Origin: Bradyrhizobium sp. CB1717 | GTDB taxonomy: Bacteria; Pseudomonadota; Alphaproteobacteria; Rhizobiales; Xanthobacteraceae | Reading direction: 5' to 3' | DNA length: 64,000 nucleotides | Assembly: GCF_029714325.1 (NCBI RefSeq) | Contig: NZ_CP121666.1 | Coordinates: 5,952,001-6,016,000 of the forward strand | Shown here: positions 1-9,999 of the stretch, in pieces | How positions within the stretch are numbered: the first letter of the stretch is position 1 | How the letters are laid out: the number at the start of each line of letters is the position of its first letter | The notes under the pieces: generated by a model | Told to the model about the DNA's origin: nothing | What the model saw: the letters and a program-made list of their open reading frames with translations, nothing else | The model's database searches: none | Program-made: the position numbers and the translations under genes

Positions 1-2882
1 ACTTCGGAAACTCGAGCACTGCGGCCAGCGCAACCATCACCAACAACTTTGCGGCGTCGTTCAACGGCGCCAGCACGGCCGGCAGCGCAACCATCAACAA
101 CACCTACAATCTGTCATTCACCGAAACCAGCACCGCCGGCAACGCCGTCATCACCAACAATGCCGGTGGCCCCATCAACCCCAACGGAATGACCTGGTTC
201 CGGGACAATGCCACCGCCGGCAATGCGCAGTTGATCAACAACGGGGCCAACACCTTCTTCGATTTCTCCGGCAGCTCCGGCCCGAACGGCGACAACAAGC
301 TCAGCGCCGGCTCGATCGCCGGCGACGGCACCTTCTATCTCGGCGCCATCGAGCTGACCGTTGGCAGCAACAATCTGTCGACCACCGTGAGCGGCGTGAT
401 CGCCGACGGCGGCTACAGCGGCGCCACGGGCGGCTCGCTGGTGAAGACCGGCACCGGCACGCTGACGCTCACGGGCACCAACACCTATACCGGCGGCACT
501 ACTTTCGCCGGTGGCACCGTCAGCGTCGCGTCCGACGACAATCTGGGCGACCTCGCGGGCAGCCTGACCTTCAAGGGCGGTACCTTGCAGATCACCGGAA
601 CGACGTTCAACGCAACCACGCGCAGCATCATTTGGGGGGCCAACGGCGGCACATTCGATATTGCGGCGCCAGCCAACAACTTCGTCGTCAGCCAGAATCT
701 GAGCGGCGGCGCGCTGACCAAGTCCGGCGCCGGCACGCTGACCTTGACCGGCGCGGACACATTTTCCAGCGTGACGATCTCCGCCGGAACGCTGGCATTC
801 CTCGATACCACGGCCGGTAACACGACCATCACCAACAACGCGCAATTGGCGTTCTACGGCAACTCCAACGCCGGCAACGCGATCATCCTCAACAGCGGCA
901 ACGTACTGTTCGACGGCAATTCGACGCCCGACAACGCGCAGCTCATCAACACCGCGTCCACCGCCGTGTTCGACTTCTTCACTCCTGGCCCGAGCGGCGA
1001 CGGTAAGCTTACCGCTGCCTCGATCGCCGGCAGCGGCCGCTTCGACCTCAACGGCATAGAGCTGACGGTCGGCAGCAACAATCTGTCGACCGATGTCACC
1101 GGCGTGCTCACCGGCAACGGGAGCGTCACCGGAACATCGCTGATCAAGGTCGGCACCGGCACGCTGACGCTCTCGGGCATCAACCTCTATACCGGCGCAA
1201 CAATCGTCGACGGCGGCACGCTGGCGGTGAACGGCTCGATTGCGTCCTCCAGCAGCCTCACCGTGAACAGCGGCGCCACACTCGGCGGCACCGGCATCGT
1301 CGGCAACACGACGATCGCGAGCGGCGGCACGCTGGCGCCCGGCAATTCCGTGGGCACCCTCACCGTCAGCGGCAATCTCGCCTTCACCGCCGGCAGCTTC
1401 TACAGGGTCGAGGTCTCCGCGTCAGCCGCCGACCGCACCAACGTCTCGGGCACCGCGACGCTCACCGGCGCCACCGTGCAGGCCGTGGCGATCCCCGGCA
1501 GCTTCCGCAGCCAGACCTACACCATCCTCAACGCGACCGGCGGGCTCGGTGGCACCCAGTTCGCCGGGCTGAGCGTCTCCGGCAGCTTCAGCCCCACGCG
1601 CAATCCGCATCTCACCTACGACGCCAACAACGTCTACCTCGTGCTCGATCCTGGCGCGATCGTGCTGCCGGCGGGCACCGGCGCCAACCCGACCAATGTT
1701 GCCGACGCCATCAACAGAGCGGTCGCGGGCGGCGCGACACCGCCGGCCGGCTTCGATGCACTGCTCAACATGGGCAACCCGCAACTCAACCACGCGCTCG
1801 GCCAGGTCTCGGGCCAGCCCGGCGCCGCCGGCACGCAAGCCGCGTTCAACGCGACACAGCAGTTCGTCAACATGCTCGACCCGCTCAATGGCGGCTCGGA
1901 CGGCGAGCGCGGCGGGGCCGGCGGCGATGGCGCGACGCTGGGATACGCCTCAACCGGCCCGCGCGACGCCAGGGTGCGCGAAGCCTATGCCGCGGTGACA
2001 CCGCGCGAGGCCAGCGGCGATGTCATCGACCGCCGCTGGGGCGTGTGGGCCTCAGGCTATGGCGGCGCCAGCACGTTGAACGGCAACGCCGCGGCGGGTT
2101 CGAGCACCACCACCAGCCACATCTACGGCACCGTGGTTGGTGCCGACTATCGCGTCTCGCCGAATACGCTGGTCGGCTTCGCGCTCGGCGGCGCCGGCTA
2201 TAATTTTTCGCTGTCCGACAGCCTCGGCAGCGGCCGCGCCGATCTGTTCCAGGCCGGCCTCTATGCCCGCCACAACTTTGGCCCGGCCTACATCTCCGCC
2301 GCCCTCGCCTATGGCTGGCAGGACGTCACCACCGACCGCACCGTGACGGTGTCGGGCACCGACAAGCTCACCGCGAACTTCAAGGCCAGCACGTTCTCCA
2401 GCCGCCTCGAAACCGGCTGGCGCTTCGCGCCCATCCCCGCCTCCAGCTTCGGCGTCACGCCTTACGCCGCGGTGCAGGCCACGACTTTCCATCTCCCAGG
2501 CTACGGCGAGACCGCGCTGGTCGGCAGCAACACGTTCGCGCTCTCTTACACAGCGCAAGACACCACCAATGTCCGCACCGAGCTCGGCGCCCGCACTGAC
2601 CAACGTTTCCTGGTCAGCGACGGCGTGCTCACCTTGCGCGGCCGGCTCGCCTGGGCGCACGACACCAACACCAACCGCTTCGTCAACGCAGCCTTCCAGA
2701 CGCTGCCGGGCGCAGCCTTCACCGTCAACGGCGCCCAGCCGGCGGCCGACTCCGCGCTTGTCGGCGGCCGTGCCGAGATGAAGTGGAGAAACGGTCTCAC
2801 ACTCGCCGGCACGGTCGAGGGCGAGTTCTCGCAGAGCACGCAGACTTACACCGGCAAAGGCACGGTGCGGTATGAGTGGTGA
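1..2882 (+). CDS. Autotransporter adhesin with beta-strand repeats, 5' end outside the window
   Basis: The frame is open from base 3 to the stop at 2880-2882, so the start lies to the left. About 960 residues are visible. The passenger is rich in Gly, Thr, Asn and Ser. It holds three autotransporter-associated beta-strand repeats of the form GTLTLTGxxxYTGxT (near 450-510, 720-770 and 1150-1210) and shorter units built on TAGNAxITNN. The last 280 or so residues look like the 12-stranded outer-membrane translocator, starting near WGVWASGYGG and ending RYEW, with the C-terminal aromatic residue expected of such barrels. Type V secretion to the cell surface is inferred; the ligand cannot be read. 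No partner gene is adjacent. Confidence 0.88.
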   Translation, partial: FGNSSTAASATITNNFAASFNGASTAGSATINNTYNLSFTETSTAGNAVITNNAGGPINPNGMTWFRDNATAGNAQLINNGANTFFDFSGSSGPNGDNKLSAGSIAGDGTFYLGAIELTVGSNNLSTTVSGVIADGGYSGATGGSLVKTGTGTLTLTGTNTYTGGTTFAGGTVSVASDDNLGDLAGSLTFKGGTLQITGTTFNATTRSIIWGANGGTFDIAAPANNFVVSQNLSGGALTKSGAGTLTLTGADTFSSVTISAGTLAFLDTTAGNTTITNNAQLAFYGNSNAGNAIILNSGNVLFDGNSTPDNAQLINTASTAVFDFFTPGPSGDGKLTAASIAGSGRFDLNGIELTVGSNNLSTDVTGVLTGNGSVTGTSLIKVGTGTLTLSGINLYTGATIVDGGTLAVNGSIASSSSLTVNSGATLGGTGIVGNTTIASGGTLAPGNSVGTLTVSGNLAFTAGSFYRVEVSASAADRTNVSGTATLTGATVQAVAIPGSFRSQTYTILNATGGLGGTQFAGLSVSGSFSPTRNPHLTYDANNVYLVLDPGAIVLPAGTGANPTNVADAINRAVAGGATPPAGFDALLNMGNPQLNHALGQVSGQPGAAGTQAAFNATQQFVNMLDPLNGGSDGERGGAGGDGATLGYASTGPRDARVREAYAAVTPREASGDVIDRRWGVWASGYGGASTLNGNAAAGSSTTTSHIYGTVVGADYRVSPNTLVGFALGGAGYNFSLSDSLGSGRADLFQAGLYARHNFGPAYISAALAYGWQDVTTDRTVTVSGTDKLTANFKASTFSSRLETGWRFAPIPASSFGVTPYAAVQATTFHLPGYGETALVGSNTFALSYTAQDTTNVRTELGARTDQRFLVSDGVLTLRGRLAWAHDTNTNRFVNAAFQTLPGAAFTVNGAQPAADSALVGGRAEMKWRNGLTLAGTVEGEFSQSTQTYTGKGTVRYEW

Positions 2883-3061
2883 GAAGCACGACACCCGCGC
2901 GATGCTTCGCGTGGCGCGCAGTGTCTGGAGCTGATGGGCAGGATGTCATTCTGCCGGTGTTTTGCCCGACGTGTCAAATGACCGGCAACTCGCACGCCGC
3001 GGTTCTACTGTGCATGGGGTTGTTTTGCAGGTTTTGGATTCGGGGCTCGCTCCCGGACCAA

Positions 3062-4171
3062 CTACCGCCCCGTCTTCACCTTGGTCCAGAGCCGGTTGAT
3101 CACCCGCTGCGTCGCCGGTTCGCGCGCCGTGATGACGAACAGTTTTGCGAGCGTCGCCTCGTCCGGATAGATGTTCCTGTCGTTCAGGATTTTTGGATCG
3201 ACCAGCTTCTGGCTGGCGAGGTTGCCATTGGCGTAGGACAGGAAGTCCGAGTTCTTGGCGGCGACGTCCGGACGGTAGAGATAGTTGATCAGCTCGTAGG
3301 CTTCCGCGACGTTCTTGGCATCCGCGGGGATCGCGAGATTGTCGAAGAACATCTGCGCGCCCTCCTTCGGGATGGTGTAGCCGATCTCGACACCGCTCTT
3401 GGCTTCGGCCGCACGCGCACGAGCCTGCATGATATCGCCGGACCAGCCGACCACGAAGCAGATCTCGCCGGTGGCGAGCGCGCTCAGATATTCGGAGGAG
3501 TGAAACTTGCGCACGGAGGGCCGGACCTTGGCGACGGCGTCGGCGGCCTTCTCGAGGTCCGCCTGCTTGGTCGAGTTCGGATCGAGCCCGAGCCAGCTCA
3601 GCGCCGCCGGGAAGATGTCGTCGGCGGAGTCGAGCATGTGGACGCCGCAGTCCTTGAATTTTGCCAGGTTCTCCGGTTTGAAGACGATGTCCCAGCTGTC
3701 GATCTTGGCGTCGGGTCCGAGGATCTGCTTCACCTTGGCGACGTTGTAGCCGATGCCCGTCGTGCCCCACATGTAGTTGGCGGCGTAGACGTTGCCGGGA
3801 TCGTAGATGCCGAGGCGCTGCGTCACCACGGGCCAGGCATTGCCAAGGTTCGGCAGCTTCGACTTGTCGAGCTTCTGGAAGATGTTGGCCTTGATCTGGC
3901 GCTGCAGGAAATAGGCGGTGGGCACCACGACGTCGTAGCCGGACTTGCCGGCCATCAGGCGCGTCTCCAGCGTCTCGTTGGCATCGAAGGTGTCGTAGAC
4001 CACCTTGATGCCGGTCTCCTTGGTGAAGGCCTCCAGAACATCCGGGGCCATGTAGTTGGACCAGTTGTAGAAGTTGACGACCCGCTCCTCGGCTCCTGCG
4101 GGGGCGGAGAGCAACGTCAGCGCGGCGATGGCAAGACCGAGACAAAACCCCGCGCGGCTGACGTTCGTCAT
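3062..4171 (-). CDS. Polyamine-type ABC transporter periplasmic binding protein (PotD/PotF family)
   Basis: 369 residues. The signal peptide has a hydrophobic core LGLAIAALTLLSAPAGA and likely cleavage after AGA. The mature start VVNFYNWSNYMAPDVL is the typical opening of spermidine/putrescine binding proteins, and full family length is kept. The protein should capture a polyamine or related cation in the periplasm. The start ATG is preceded by GAGG with 8-base spacing. It follows the aminotransferase stop by 6 bases, so the two are co-transcribed. No permease or ATPase gene is nearby, so its transporter partners must lie elsewhere. Confidence 0.88.
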   Translation of the reverse strand: MTNVSRAGFCLGLAIAALTLLSAPAGAEERVVNFYNWSNYMAPDVLEAFTKETGIKVVYDTFDANETLETRLMAGKSGYDVVVPTAYFLQRQIKANIFQKLDKSKLPNLGNAWPVVTQRLGIYDPGNVYAANYMWGTTGIGYNVAKVKQILGPDAKIDSWDIVFKPENLAKFKDCGVHMLDSADDIFPAALSWLGLDPNSTKQADLEKAADAVAKVRPSVRKFHSSEYLSALATGEICFVVGWSGDIMQARARAAEAKSGVEIGYTIPKEGAQMFFDNLAIPADAKNVAEAYELINYLYRPDVAAKNSDFLSYANGNLASQKLVDPKILNDRNIYPDEATLAKLFVITAREPATQRVINRLWTKVKTGR

Positions 4172-4177
4172 CTCGGT

Positions 4178-5368
4178 CTACCTCTTGCGTCCACGCACCG
4201 CGTCCGACAGCCGCTCCAGTGCGGTGTCCAGCGTCTCGTCCTTCTTGGCGAAGCAGAAGCGCACCACCGAGGTGACCGGGTCCTGCTCGTAGAACGCCGA
4301 GACCGGGATCGCGGCGACCTTGTAGTCCTTCACGATGCGCCAGCAGAACTCGGTGTCGCTCTCGTTGAGCCCGAGCGGCGACAGGTCGACGGTGAGGAAG
4401 TAGGTGCCTTGCGACTTCAGCACGGGGAAGCCGAGGCTTTCGAGGCCCTTGGTCAGGCGGTCCCTGCTCCGCGTCAGGTCTTTCCGCATCGACAGGAAGT
4501 AGTCGTCGGACTTGCCGAGGCCGTAGGCCACGGCGGCCTGCAGGTTCGGCGCGGTGGTGAAGGTCAGGAACTGATGCACCTTGGCGGCGACGCGCAAGAG
4601 CTGTGGCGCGGCGCAGACGAAGCCGATCTTCCAGCCCGTCAGCGAGAAGATTTTCCCCGCCGAGCCGACCTTGATGGTGCGGTCGCGCATGCCGGGGATG
4701 GTGATCAGCGGGATGTGCTTGTGCTCGTCGAAGGTGACGTGCTCCCAGACCTCGTCGCAGATCGCGATGACGTCGAACTCCTGGCAGTAGCGCGCCAAGA
4801 GCTCGAGGTCCTCGCGCGGATAGACCACCGCGGACGGATTCAGGGGATTGTTGAAGAGCACCGCCTTGGTCTTTGAATTGAAGACGCTTTTCAGCATGTC
4901 CTCATTCAGGCGCCAGTGCGGCGGCTCGAGGCGGACGAGGCGCGGAATGCCGCCGGCCTGGCGGATGATCGGCAGATAGGAATCATAGACCGGCTGGAAG
5001 CAGACCACCTCGTCGCCGGGCTGCACCACCGCGAGGATCGCCGAGGTCAGCGCCTCGGTGCCGCCGGAGGTGACCATCACCTCGCTCATCGGATCGAGCT
5101 TGAGGCCGTGCCAGTGGCCGTAATGGGTCGCGATCGCCTGGCGCAGCTCCGGCAGGCCCATCATCGAGGGGTACTGGTTGTAGCCGTTCAGCGAGGCGTC
5201 GGCCGCGGCGCGGCGGATGTCCTCGGGGCCGGGATCGTCCGGAAAGCCCTGGCCGAGATTGATGGCATTGTTGTCGCGCGCGGCCTGCGACATCGCCTCG
5301 AAGATGGTGACAGGAAGGTCGGCGAAGACCTTGTTCAGGGACGAGCTCTTGGACATCTTGTTAGACAT
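4178..5368 (-). CDS. PLP-dependent class I/II aminotransferase
   Basis: 396 residues, the usual length for fold-type I aminotransferases. Visible family motifs are INLGQGFPD near residue 37, the aromatic YNQYPSMMGLPELRQAI, the NPLNPSAVVY loop (NP usually followed by a Gly or Asn) and the PLP lysine in SAGKIFSLTGWKIGF near residue 235. The family includes methionine, kynurenine and N-succinyldiaminopimelate aminotransferases, and the substrate cannot be fixed by reading. It sits between the rhodanese gene (9-base gap) and the polyamine-type binding protein, so sulfur amino acid or polyamine-derived nitrogen metabolism is a reasonable guess. An in-frame ATG 12 bases downstream is an alternative start. 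Confidence 0.9.
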   Translation of the reverse strand: MSNKMSKSSSLNKVFADLPVTIFEAMSQAARDNNAINLGQGFPDDPGPEDIRRAAADASLNGYNQYPSMMGLPELRQAIATHYGHWHGLKLDPMSEVMVTSGGTEALTSAILAVVQPGDEVVCFQPVYDSYLPIIRQAGGIPRLVRLEPPHWRLNEDMLKSVFNSKTKAVLFNNPLNPSAVVYPREDLELLARYCQEFDVIAICDEVWEHVTFDEHKHIPLITIPGMRDRTIKVGSAGKIFSLTGWKIGFVCAAPQLLRVAAKVHQFLTFTTAPNLQAAVAYGLGKSDDYFLSMRKDLTRSRDRLTKGLESLGFPVLKSQGTYFLTVDLSPLGLNESDTEFCWRIVKDYKVAAIPVSAFYEQDPVTSVVRFCFAKKDETLDTALERLSDAVRGRKR

Positions 5369-5377
5369 TGGGGCCGA

Positions 5378-5704
5378 TCAGCCACCGACCTTGCTGGGAA
5401 GGCCCGCCGCCTTCCAGCCGAGCATGCCGCCGGCCAGATGCTTGTCGTAAGGCAGGCCCGCCGCCTGCGCCGCCAGCGAGGCCGTCACCGACCGCTTGCC
5501 CGAACGGCAGGCGAACACGACCTGCTTGCCCTGGGGATCGGGGATCGCCGTGGGGTCGAAGGTCGAGAGCGGAACCACGACGCCGTAAGGGTAAGCCTCG
5601 GCCTCGACCTCGTTCGGCTCACGGACGTCGACCAGAAGGTAGCGCCCTTCCGCAACACCCTTGGAGACCTCGTCCGGGGTCAGATCCTGTACCTGGTTTG
5701 CCAC
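5378..5704 (-). CDS. Single-domain rhodanese sulfurtransferase
   Basis: 108 residues from a GTG start. The GTG is chosen because GGAGG stands 5 bases before it and the protein then begins at the domain (VANQVQDLTPDEV). The frame stays open upstream, but that extension is Arg/Ala-rich and lacks a site. The active-site loop is FACRSGKRS, with Cys as the persulfide carrier, and DVREPNEVE is the usual substrate-entry motif. The size matches stand-alone GlpE/PspE-like cytoplasmic rhodaneses. It is the first gene of a likely three-gene operon with an aminotransferase and a binding protein. Confidence 0.9.
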   Translation of the reverse strand: MANQVQDLTPDEVSKGVAEGRYLLVDVREPNEVEAEAYPYGVVVPLSTFDPTAIPDPQGKQVVFACRSGKRSVTASLAAQAAGLPYDKHLAGGMLGWKAAGLPSKVGG

Positions 5705-5863
5705 TTCATCCTCCAACGTCGCAAGGCGCTTGCCGGGGCGATCCCGGCGCGCGGCAACCTCGCCTCTCGGGAAACGAAAATCAAGCACCACAAAGGCTTG
5801 AGCCGCGCGGCGCAAGTTAAAGCTAAATCGCAGCGACTTGAAGTCCGCTTTGAATCCCCGGCC

Positions 5864-7792
5864 CTAGATCGTCACCTGGGTGCCGACCTCGACCACGCGG
5901 CCCGAGGGGATCTGGAAATAGTCGGTCGCATCGTTGGCGGAGCGGCTCAGCGAGATAAACAGCCGGTCCTGCCAGCGCGGCATGCCGGAATGGGCGGCGG
6001 GCTTCAGCGCCCGGCGCGACAGGAAGAACGAGGTCGACATGATGTCGAACTGCCAGCCGAGCTTGCGGGCGATTGCGAGGGCCTTCGGCACATTGGGCGA
6101 TTCCATGAAGCCGAACTTCAGCGTCACCTTGGAGAAGGTCGGCGAGATCTGCTCCAGCCTCACCCGCTCGGCCGGGTCGATGCGCGGGGTCTGCGCGGTC
6201 TCGATGGTGAGAATGACGTTCTTCTCGTGCAGCACCTTGTAGTGTTTCAGACTATGCATCAACGCGGTCGGGGCGCTGAGCGGATCCGAGGTCAGGAACA
6301 CGGCGGTACCGGGCACCCGCTGCGGCGGCCGCTTCTCCAGCATGGCGACGAGGTCGGCGAGCGGGAACTCGAGCTTGCGCGACTTCTCGAACAGCAGCCG
6401 GCTGCCGCGCCGCCACGTGTACATCAGGATGATCATGACCGCGCCGAGCGCCATCGGCACCCAGCCGCCCTCGAAGACCTTGAGCAGGTTGGCGGCCAGG
6501 AAGGTGAGATCGAGGAACATGAACGGCGCGATCACAGCGGCAGCTGCGATCGGCGACCACCGCCAGACCTTCCAGATCACGACAAAGCCCATCATGGCCG
6601 TGACCACCATGGTCCCGGTGACCGAGATGCCGTAGGCCGACGCCAACGCGCTGGAAGAACGGAACAAGAGCACCATCAGGATCACGGCAACCAGCAGGAG
6701 CTGGTTGATGCGCGGGATGAAGATCTGGCCGGAATGGGCTTCAGAGGTATGACGAATTTCAAATCGAGGCAGAAGGCCGAGCTGGATTGCCTGACGCGTC
6801 AGCGAATAGGCGCCGGTGATGACGGCCTGACTCGCGATGACGGCGGCCAAAGTCGCAAGCACGACCATGCTCCCGCGGACCCAGCCTTGCGGAAACAACT
6901 GGAAGAACGGGCTGACGATCGCCCCGGGGTCATCCAGGACGAGCGCCCCCTGCCCCAGATAATTCAGCGCCAGCGCCGGCAGCACGATGAACAGCCAGGC
7001 GGTTTGGATCGGCCGCTTGCCGAAATGACCGAGGTCGGCGTAAAGCGCCTCGGCGCCGGTGACCGCCAGGAACACCGCGCCCAGCGTGACGAAGCCGATG
7101 ATGCCGTGGTGGAGCATGAAGGACACCGCGTAGAGCGGGTTCAGCGCGAACAGCACCTGCGGCTGCCGGATGATCGGAGCCACCGCCGCCACCGCGATCA
7201 CCGCGAACCAGACGCACATCACCGGACCGAAGAACGCCGCGACGCGCGCTGTGCCGCGCGATTGTACGGCGAACAGGCACACCATGATCACCACGGTCAG
7301 CGGAACGATGTAAGGCTCGAACGTCAGCGTGATGTCCTTCATGCCTTCCAGGGCGCCCAGGACCGAGACCGCCGGCGTGATCACGGCATCGCCGTAGAAC
7401 AGCGCGCCGGAGATGATGCCGAGCAGGACGATGGTGGCCCCGCCCGTGCCGACCGCGCGCTGGGCCAGTGCCATCAGCGCCAGGGTGCCGCCCTCGCCGT
7501 TGTTGTCGGCGCGGAGCAGGATCACGACGTATTTCAGCGTCACCACGACGATCAGCGCCCACAGGATCAGCGAGAGCACGCCAAGGACGGCCGCCGGCGT
7601 CGGCACTCCCTCCGCGCCCGAGGCCGCCATCACCGCCTCGCGGAACGCGTAAAGCGGGCTGGTGCCGATATCGCCATAGACGACGCCGATGCTGCCGAGC
7701 GTCAGCGCGCCGAAGCGGGCGGTGGTGTGGGCGTCGCCATGCCCATTGGCCGCCGCCGTTTCCGGGGCGGAAATCGCTACGTCACTTGTCAT
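5864..7792 (-). CDS. kup: Kup family potassium uptake transporter, second paralogue
   Basis: 642 residues from the ATG at 7792, preferred because the protein then opens like other Kup proteins, with the conserved [11 protein letters not shown] 45 or so residues in. About twelve membrane helices are visible in the first 450 residues, followed by a cytoplasmic C-terminal region ending [10 protein letters not shown]. It should import K+ with protons. The gene directly follows its paralogue on the same strand after 139 bases. The two share near-identical blocks, for example [14 protein letters not shown], so they derive from a tandem duplication. A possible longer N-terminus of 27 residues lacks family similarity. 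Confidence 0.93.
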   Translation of the reverse strand: MTSDVAISAPETAAANGHGDAHTTARFGALTLGSIGVVYGDIGTSPLYAFREAVMAASGAEGVPTPAAVLGVLSLILWALIVVVTLKYVVILLRADNNGEGGTLALMALAQRAVGTGGATIVLLGIISGALFYGDAVITPAVSVLGALEGMKDITLTFEPYIVPLTVVIMVCLFAVQSRGTARVAAFFGPVMCVWFAVIAVAAVAPIIRQPQVLFALNPLYAVSFMLHHGIIGFVTLGAVFLAVTGAEALYADLGHFGKRPIQTAWLFIVLPALALNYLGQGALVLDDPGAIVSPFFQLFPQGWVRGSMVVLATLAAVIASQAVITGAYSLTRQAIQLGLLPRFEIRHTSEAHSGQIFIPRINQLLLVAVILMVLLFRSSSALASAYGISVTGTMVVTAMMGFVVIWKVWRWSPIAAAAVIAPFMFLDLTFLAANLLKVFEGGWVPMALGAVMIILMYTWRRGSRLLFEKSRKLEFPLADLVAMLEKRPPQRVPGTAVFLTSDPLSAPTALMHSLKHYKVLHEKNVILTIETAQTPRIDPAERVRLEQISPTFSKVTLKFGFMESPNVPKALAIARKLGWQFDIMSTSFFLSRRALKPAAHSGMPRWQDRLFISLSRSANDATDYFQIPSGRVVEVGTQVTI

Positions 7793-7931
7793 GGGAGAGC
7801 CTGGTGGCCTCTGAAATGCTTCACTGCACAATGGCGGAAGGGCGCGGGGCTTATAGTCCTGCGCTACCGGCATGGCCTAGCCCGATTTTGGGCCTTAGCC
7901 ATGCAAATCTGCATAGTTCTGCCAGCAGCGC

Positions 7932-9830
7932 TTAAATGGTCACTTGGGTCCCGACTTCAACCACCCGCCCGGTGGGAATCTGGAAATAGTCGGTGGCGTC
8001 GTTGGCGGACCGGCTCAGCGCGATGAACAGATGGTCCTGCCAGAGCGGCATGCCCGACTGCGCCGAGGCCTTCAGCGACCGTCGCGACACGAAGAACGAT
8101 GTCGACATGATGTCGAACTGCCAGCCCTGCTTGCGCGCGATCGCCAGCGCCTTGGGTACGTTCGGCTGCTCCATGAAGCCGAAGCGCAATCGGACCTTGG
8201 AGAACTTGTCGCTGACCTTCTCCATGCGGAAGCGCTCGGACAGATCGACCCGCGGCGTTTGCGCGGTCTCGATGGTCAGGATCACGTTGTGCTCATGCAG
8301 GACCTTGTTGTGCTTGAGATTGTGCAACAACGCGGTCGGCACGAATGAGGGGTCGCTGGTGAGAAACACCGCGGTGCCCTTGACGATGTGCGGCGGCCGT
8401 TTCTCCAGGCTGCGGATCAGGTCATCCAGCGGCACCTCGATCCGGCGCGTCTTCTGGATCAGGATGCCGGTGCCCTTCCGCCAGGTCCAGATCGTCCCGG
8501 CCATGACCACGCCGAACAGCAGCGGGACCCAGGCGCCCTCGAGCAGCTTGAGCAGGTTGGCGCTGAAGAAGGTCATGTCGACCATGACGAAGGGCAGGAT
8601 CACGATCGAAGCGGTCGCGGCGCGCCAGTTCCACAGCTTCCAGATCACGATGAAGCCCATGATGCCATCGGCAACCATCGTGGTGGACACCGCGATGCCA
8701 TAGGCCGAGGCGAGACCGCTGGGCGTGCGGAACAGCAGCACCAGCAGCATCACGCCGATCAGCAGCAGCCGGTTCACGCGCGGCAGATAGATCTGGCCGG
8801 CATGGGATTCGGAGGTGTAGCGCACCTCGAAGCGCGGCAAGAGGCCGAGCTGCACTGCCTGATAGACAAGCGAATAGGCACCGGTGATCACCGCCTGGCT
8901 CGCGATCACGGTCGCGGCGGTCGCAAGCCCGACCAGCGGCAGCACGAGCTTCTCGGGCACCATGCGGTAGAACGAGTGCTCGATCGCGCTGGGATCGGAC
9001 AGCACCAGGGCGCCCTGCCCGAAATAGTTGATCAGCAGCGCGGGCAGCACGAAGAACATCCAGGCCGACTGGATCGGCTTGCGGCCGAAATGGCCGAGAT
9101 CGGCGTAAAGCGCCTCGCCGCCGGTCACCGCGAGGAACACCGCTCCCAACGTCACGAGGCCGATCGTGCCGTGCGTCAGCAGGAATTGCAGGGCGTAATA
9201 GGGATTGATCGCCGCCAGCACCGACGGATCGTCGGCGATGTGGACCGCGCCCATCACCGCCAGGACCGTGAACCAGACCACCATCACCGGGCCGAAGGCG
9301 GATGCCACCAGCGCCGTGCCCTTGCTCTGCACCGCGAACAGCAGCGCCAGGATCAGGACCGTGAGCGGCACGACATAGTGCTCGAACGCAGGCGTCGCGA
9401 GCTTCAGTCCGTCGACCGCCGACAACACCGAGATCGCCGGCGTGATCATGGAATCGCCGATGAACATGGAGGCGCCGACGACGCCCAGGGCGAGCAGGAA
9501 CCAGCTCCGCCGGCCCAGCGCGCGCTGCCCGAGGGCCATCAGCGAGAGCGTGCCGCCCTCCCCGTTGTTGTCGGCGCGCAAGAGCAGCAGGACGTATTTG
9601 GCCGTCACGACGATCAGGAGCGCCCACAGGATCAGCGAGAGCACGCCGAGCACGATCACCCGCGAGACGGGCTCACCGCCAGCCGCGCCCCTGACAGCCT
9701 CGTGGAATGCATAGAGCGGCGAGGTACCGATGTCGCCGAAGACAACGCCGATGCTCCCGAGCGTAAGGGCCCAAAAACCCGAGGTGACCGGCCCTTCCTG
9801 GGTCTCGGTCTGTGTGATGCTCGCCGCCAT
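7932..9830 (-). CDS. kup: Kup family potassium uptake transporter, first paralogue
   Basis: 632 residues from the ATG at 9830 ([13 protein letters not shown]). Conserved Kup features are [19 protein letters not shown] near the N-terminus, the [18 protein letters not shown] segment after helix 2, the [12 protein letters not shown] motif in the cytoplasmic tail and the common ending [10 protein letters not shown]. It predicts a twelve-helix inner-membrane K+/H+ symporter. It is upstream of the second kup on the same strand and may share its transcript. The longer open frame to 9992 adds an Arg-rich stretch with no family match and was not used. Confidence 0.94.
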   Translation of the reverse strand: MAASITQTETQEGPVTSGFWALTLGSIGVVFGDIGTSPLYAFHEAVRGAAGGEPVSRVIVLGVLSLILWALLIVVTAKYVLLLLRADNNGEGGTLSLMALGQRALGRRSWFLLALGVVGASMFIGDSMITPAISVLSAVDGLKLATPAFEHYVVPLTVLILALLFAVQSKGTALVASAFGPVMVVWFTVLAVMGAVHIADDPSVLAAINPYYALQFLLTHGTIGLVTLGAVFLAVTGGEALYADLGHFGRKPIQSAWMFFVLPALLINYFGQGALVLSDPSAIEHSFYRMVPEKLVLPLVGLATAATVIASQAVITGAYSLVYQAVQLGLLPRFEVRYTSESHAGQIYLPRVNRLLLIGVMLLVLLFRTPSGLASAYGIAVSTTMVADGIMGFIVIWKLWNWRAATASIVILPFVMVDMTFFSANLLKLLEGAWVPLLFGVVMAGTIWTWRKGTGILIQKTRRIEVPLDDLIRSLEKRPPHIVKGTAVFLTSDPSFVPTALLHNLKHNKVLHEHNVILTIETAQTPRVDLSERFRMEKVSDKFSKVRLRFGFMEQPNVPKALAIARKQGWQFDIMSTSFFVSRRSLKASAQSGMPLWQDHLFIALSRSANDATDYFQIPTGRVVEVGTQVTI

Positions 9831-9999
9831 GAGGATGGAAAACGCTTCGTCCCTGAATTTGATCCGGCGCCTTTTGACGCTTCCTGCGCGCCTGTCAATC
9901 CGCACAGCATAGCAGGCACGGAGCCGGATGCTGTGACGGTGCGGCCACGCCGTCGCCTGCGCGACGAGATGCCTCAGGTAAGATGGTAGCACAAGGGAA

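Noticed and set aside
2883..3061. Possible dispersed repeat in the gap after the autotransporter (around GTTTTGCCCGACGTGTCAAA)
   Set aside because: It has the look of an intergenic repeat but no second copy occurs in the window, so it cannot be supported here.
2876..4876. Plus-strand open frame of 666 codons
   Set aside because: It lies antisense to the binding protein and aminotransferase genes, which match known families along their length. It is rich in Arg, Val, Asp and Gly, as expected of the complement of high-GC genes.
5705..5815. 37-residue N-terminal extension of the rhodanese
   Set aside because: A GGAGG site 5 bases before the internal GTG and the family start agree; the extension is not similar to anything.
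4916..8026. Plus-strand open frame of 1,036 codons
   Set aside because: Antisense to the aminotransferase, rhodanese and kup genes, and crosses their boundaries. Arg/His/Asp-rich with no domain. A mirror of third-position GC.
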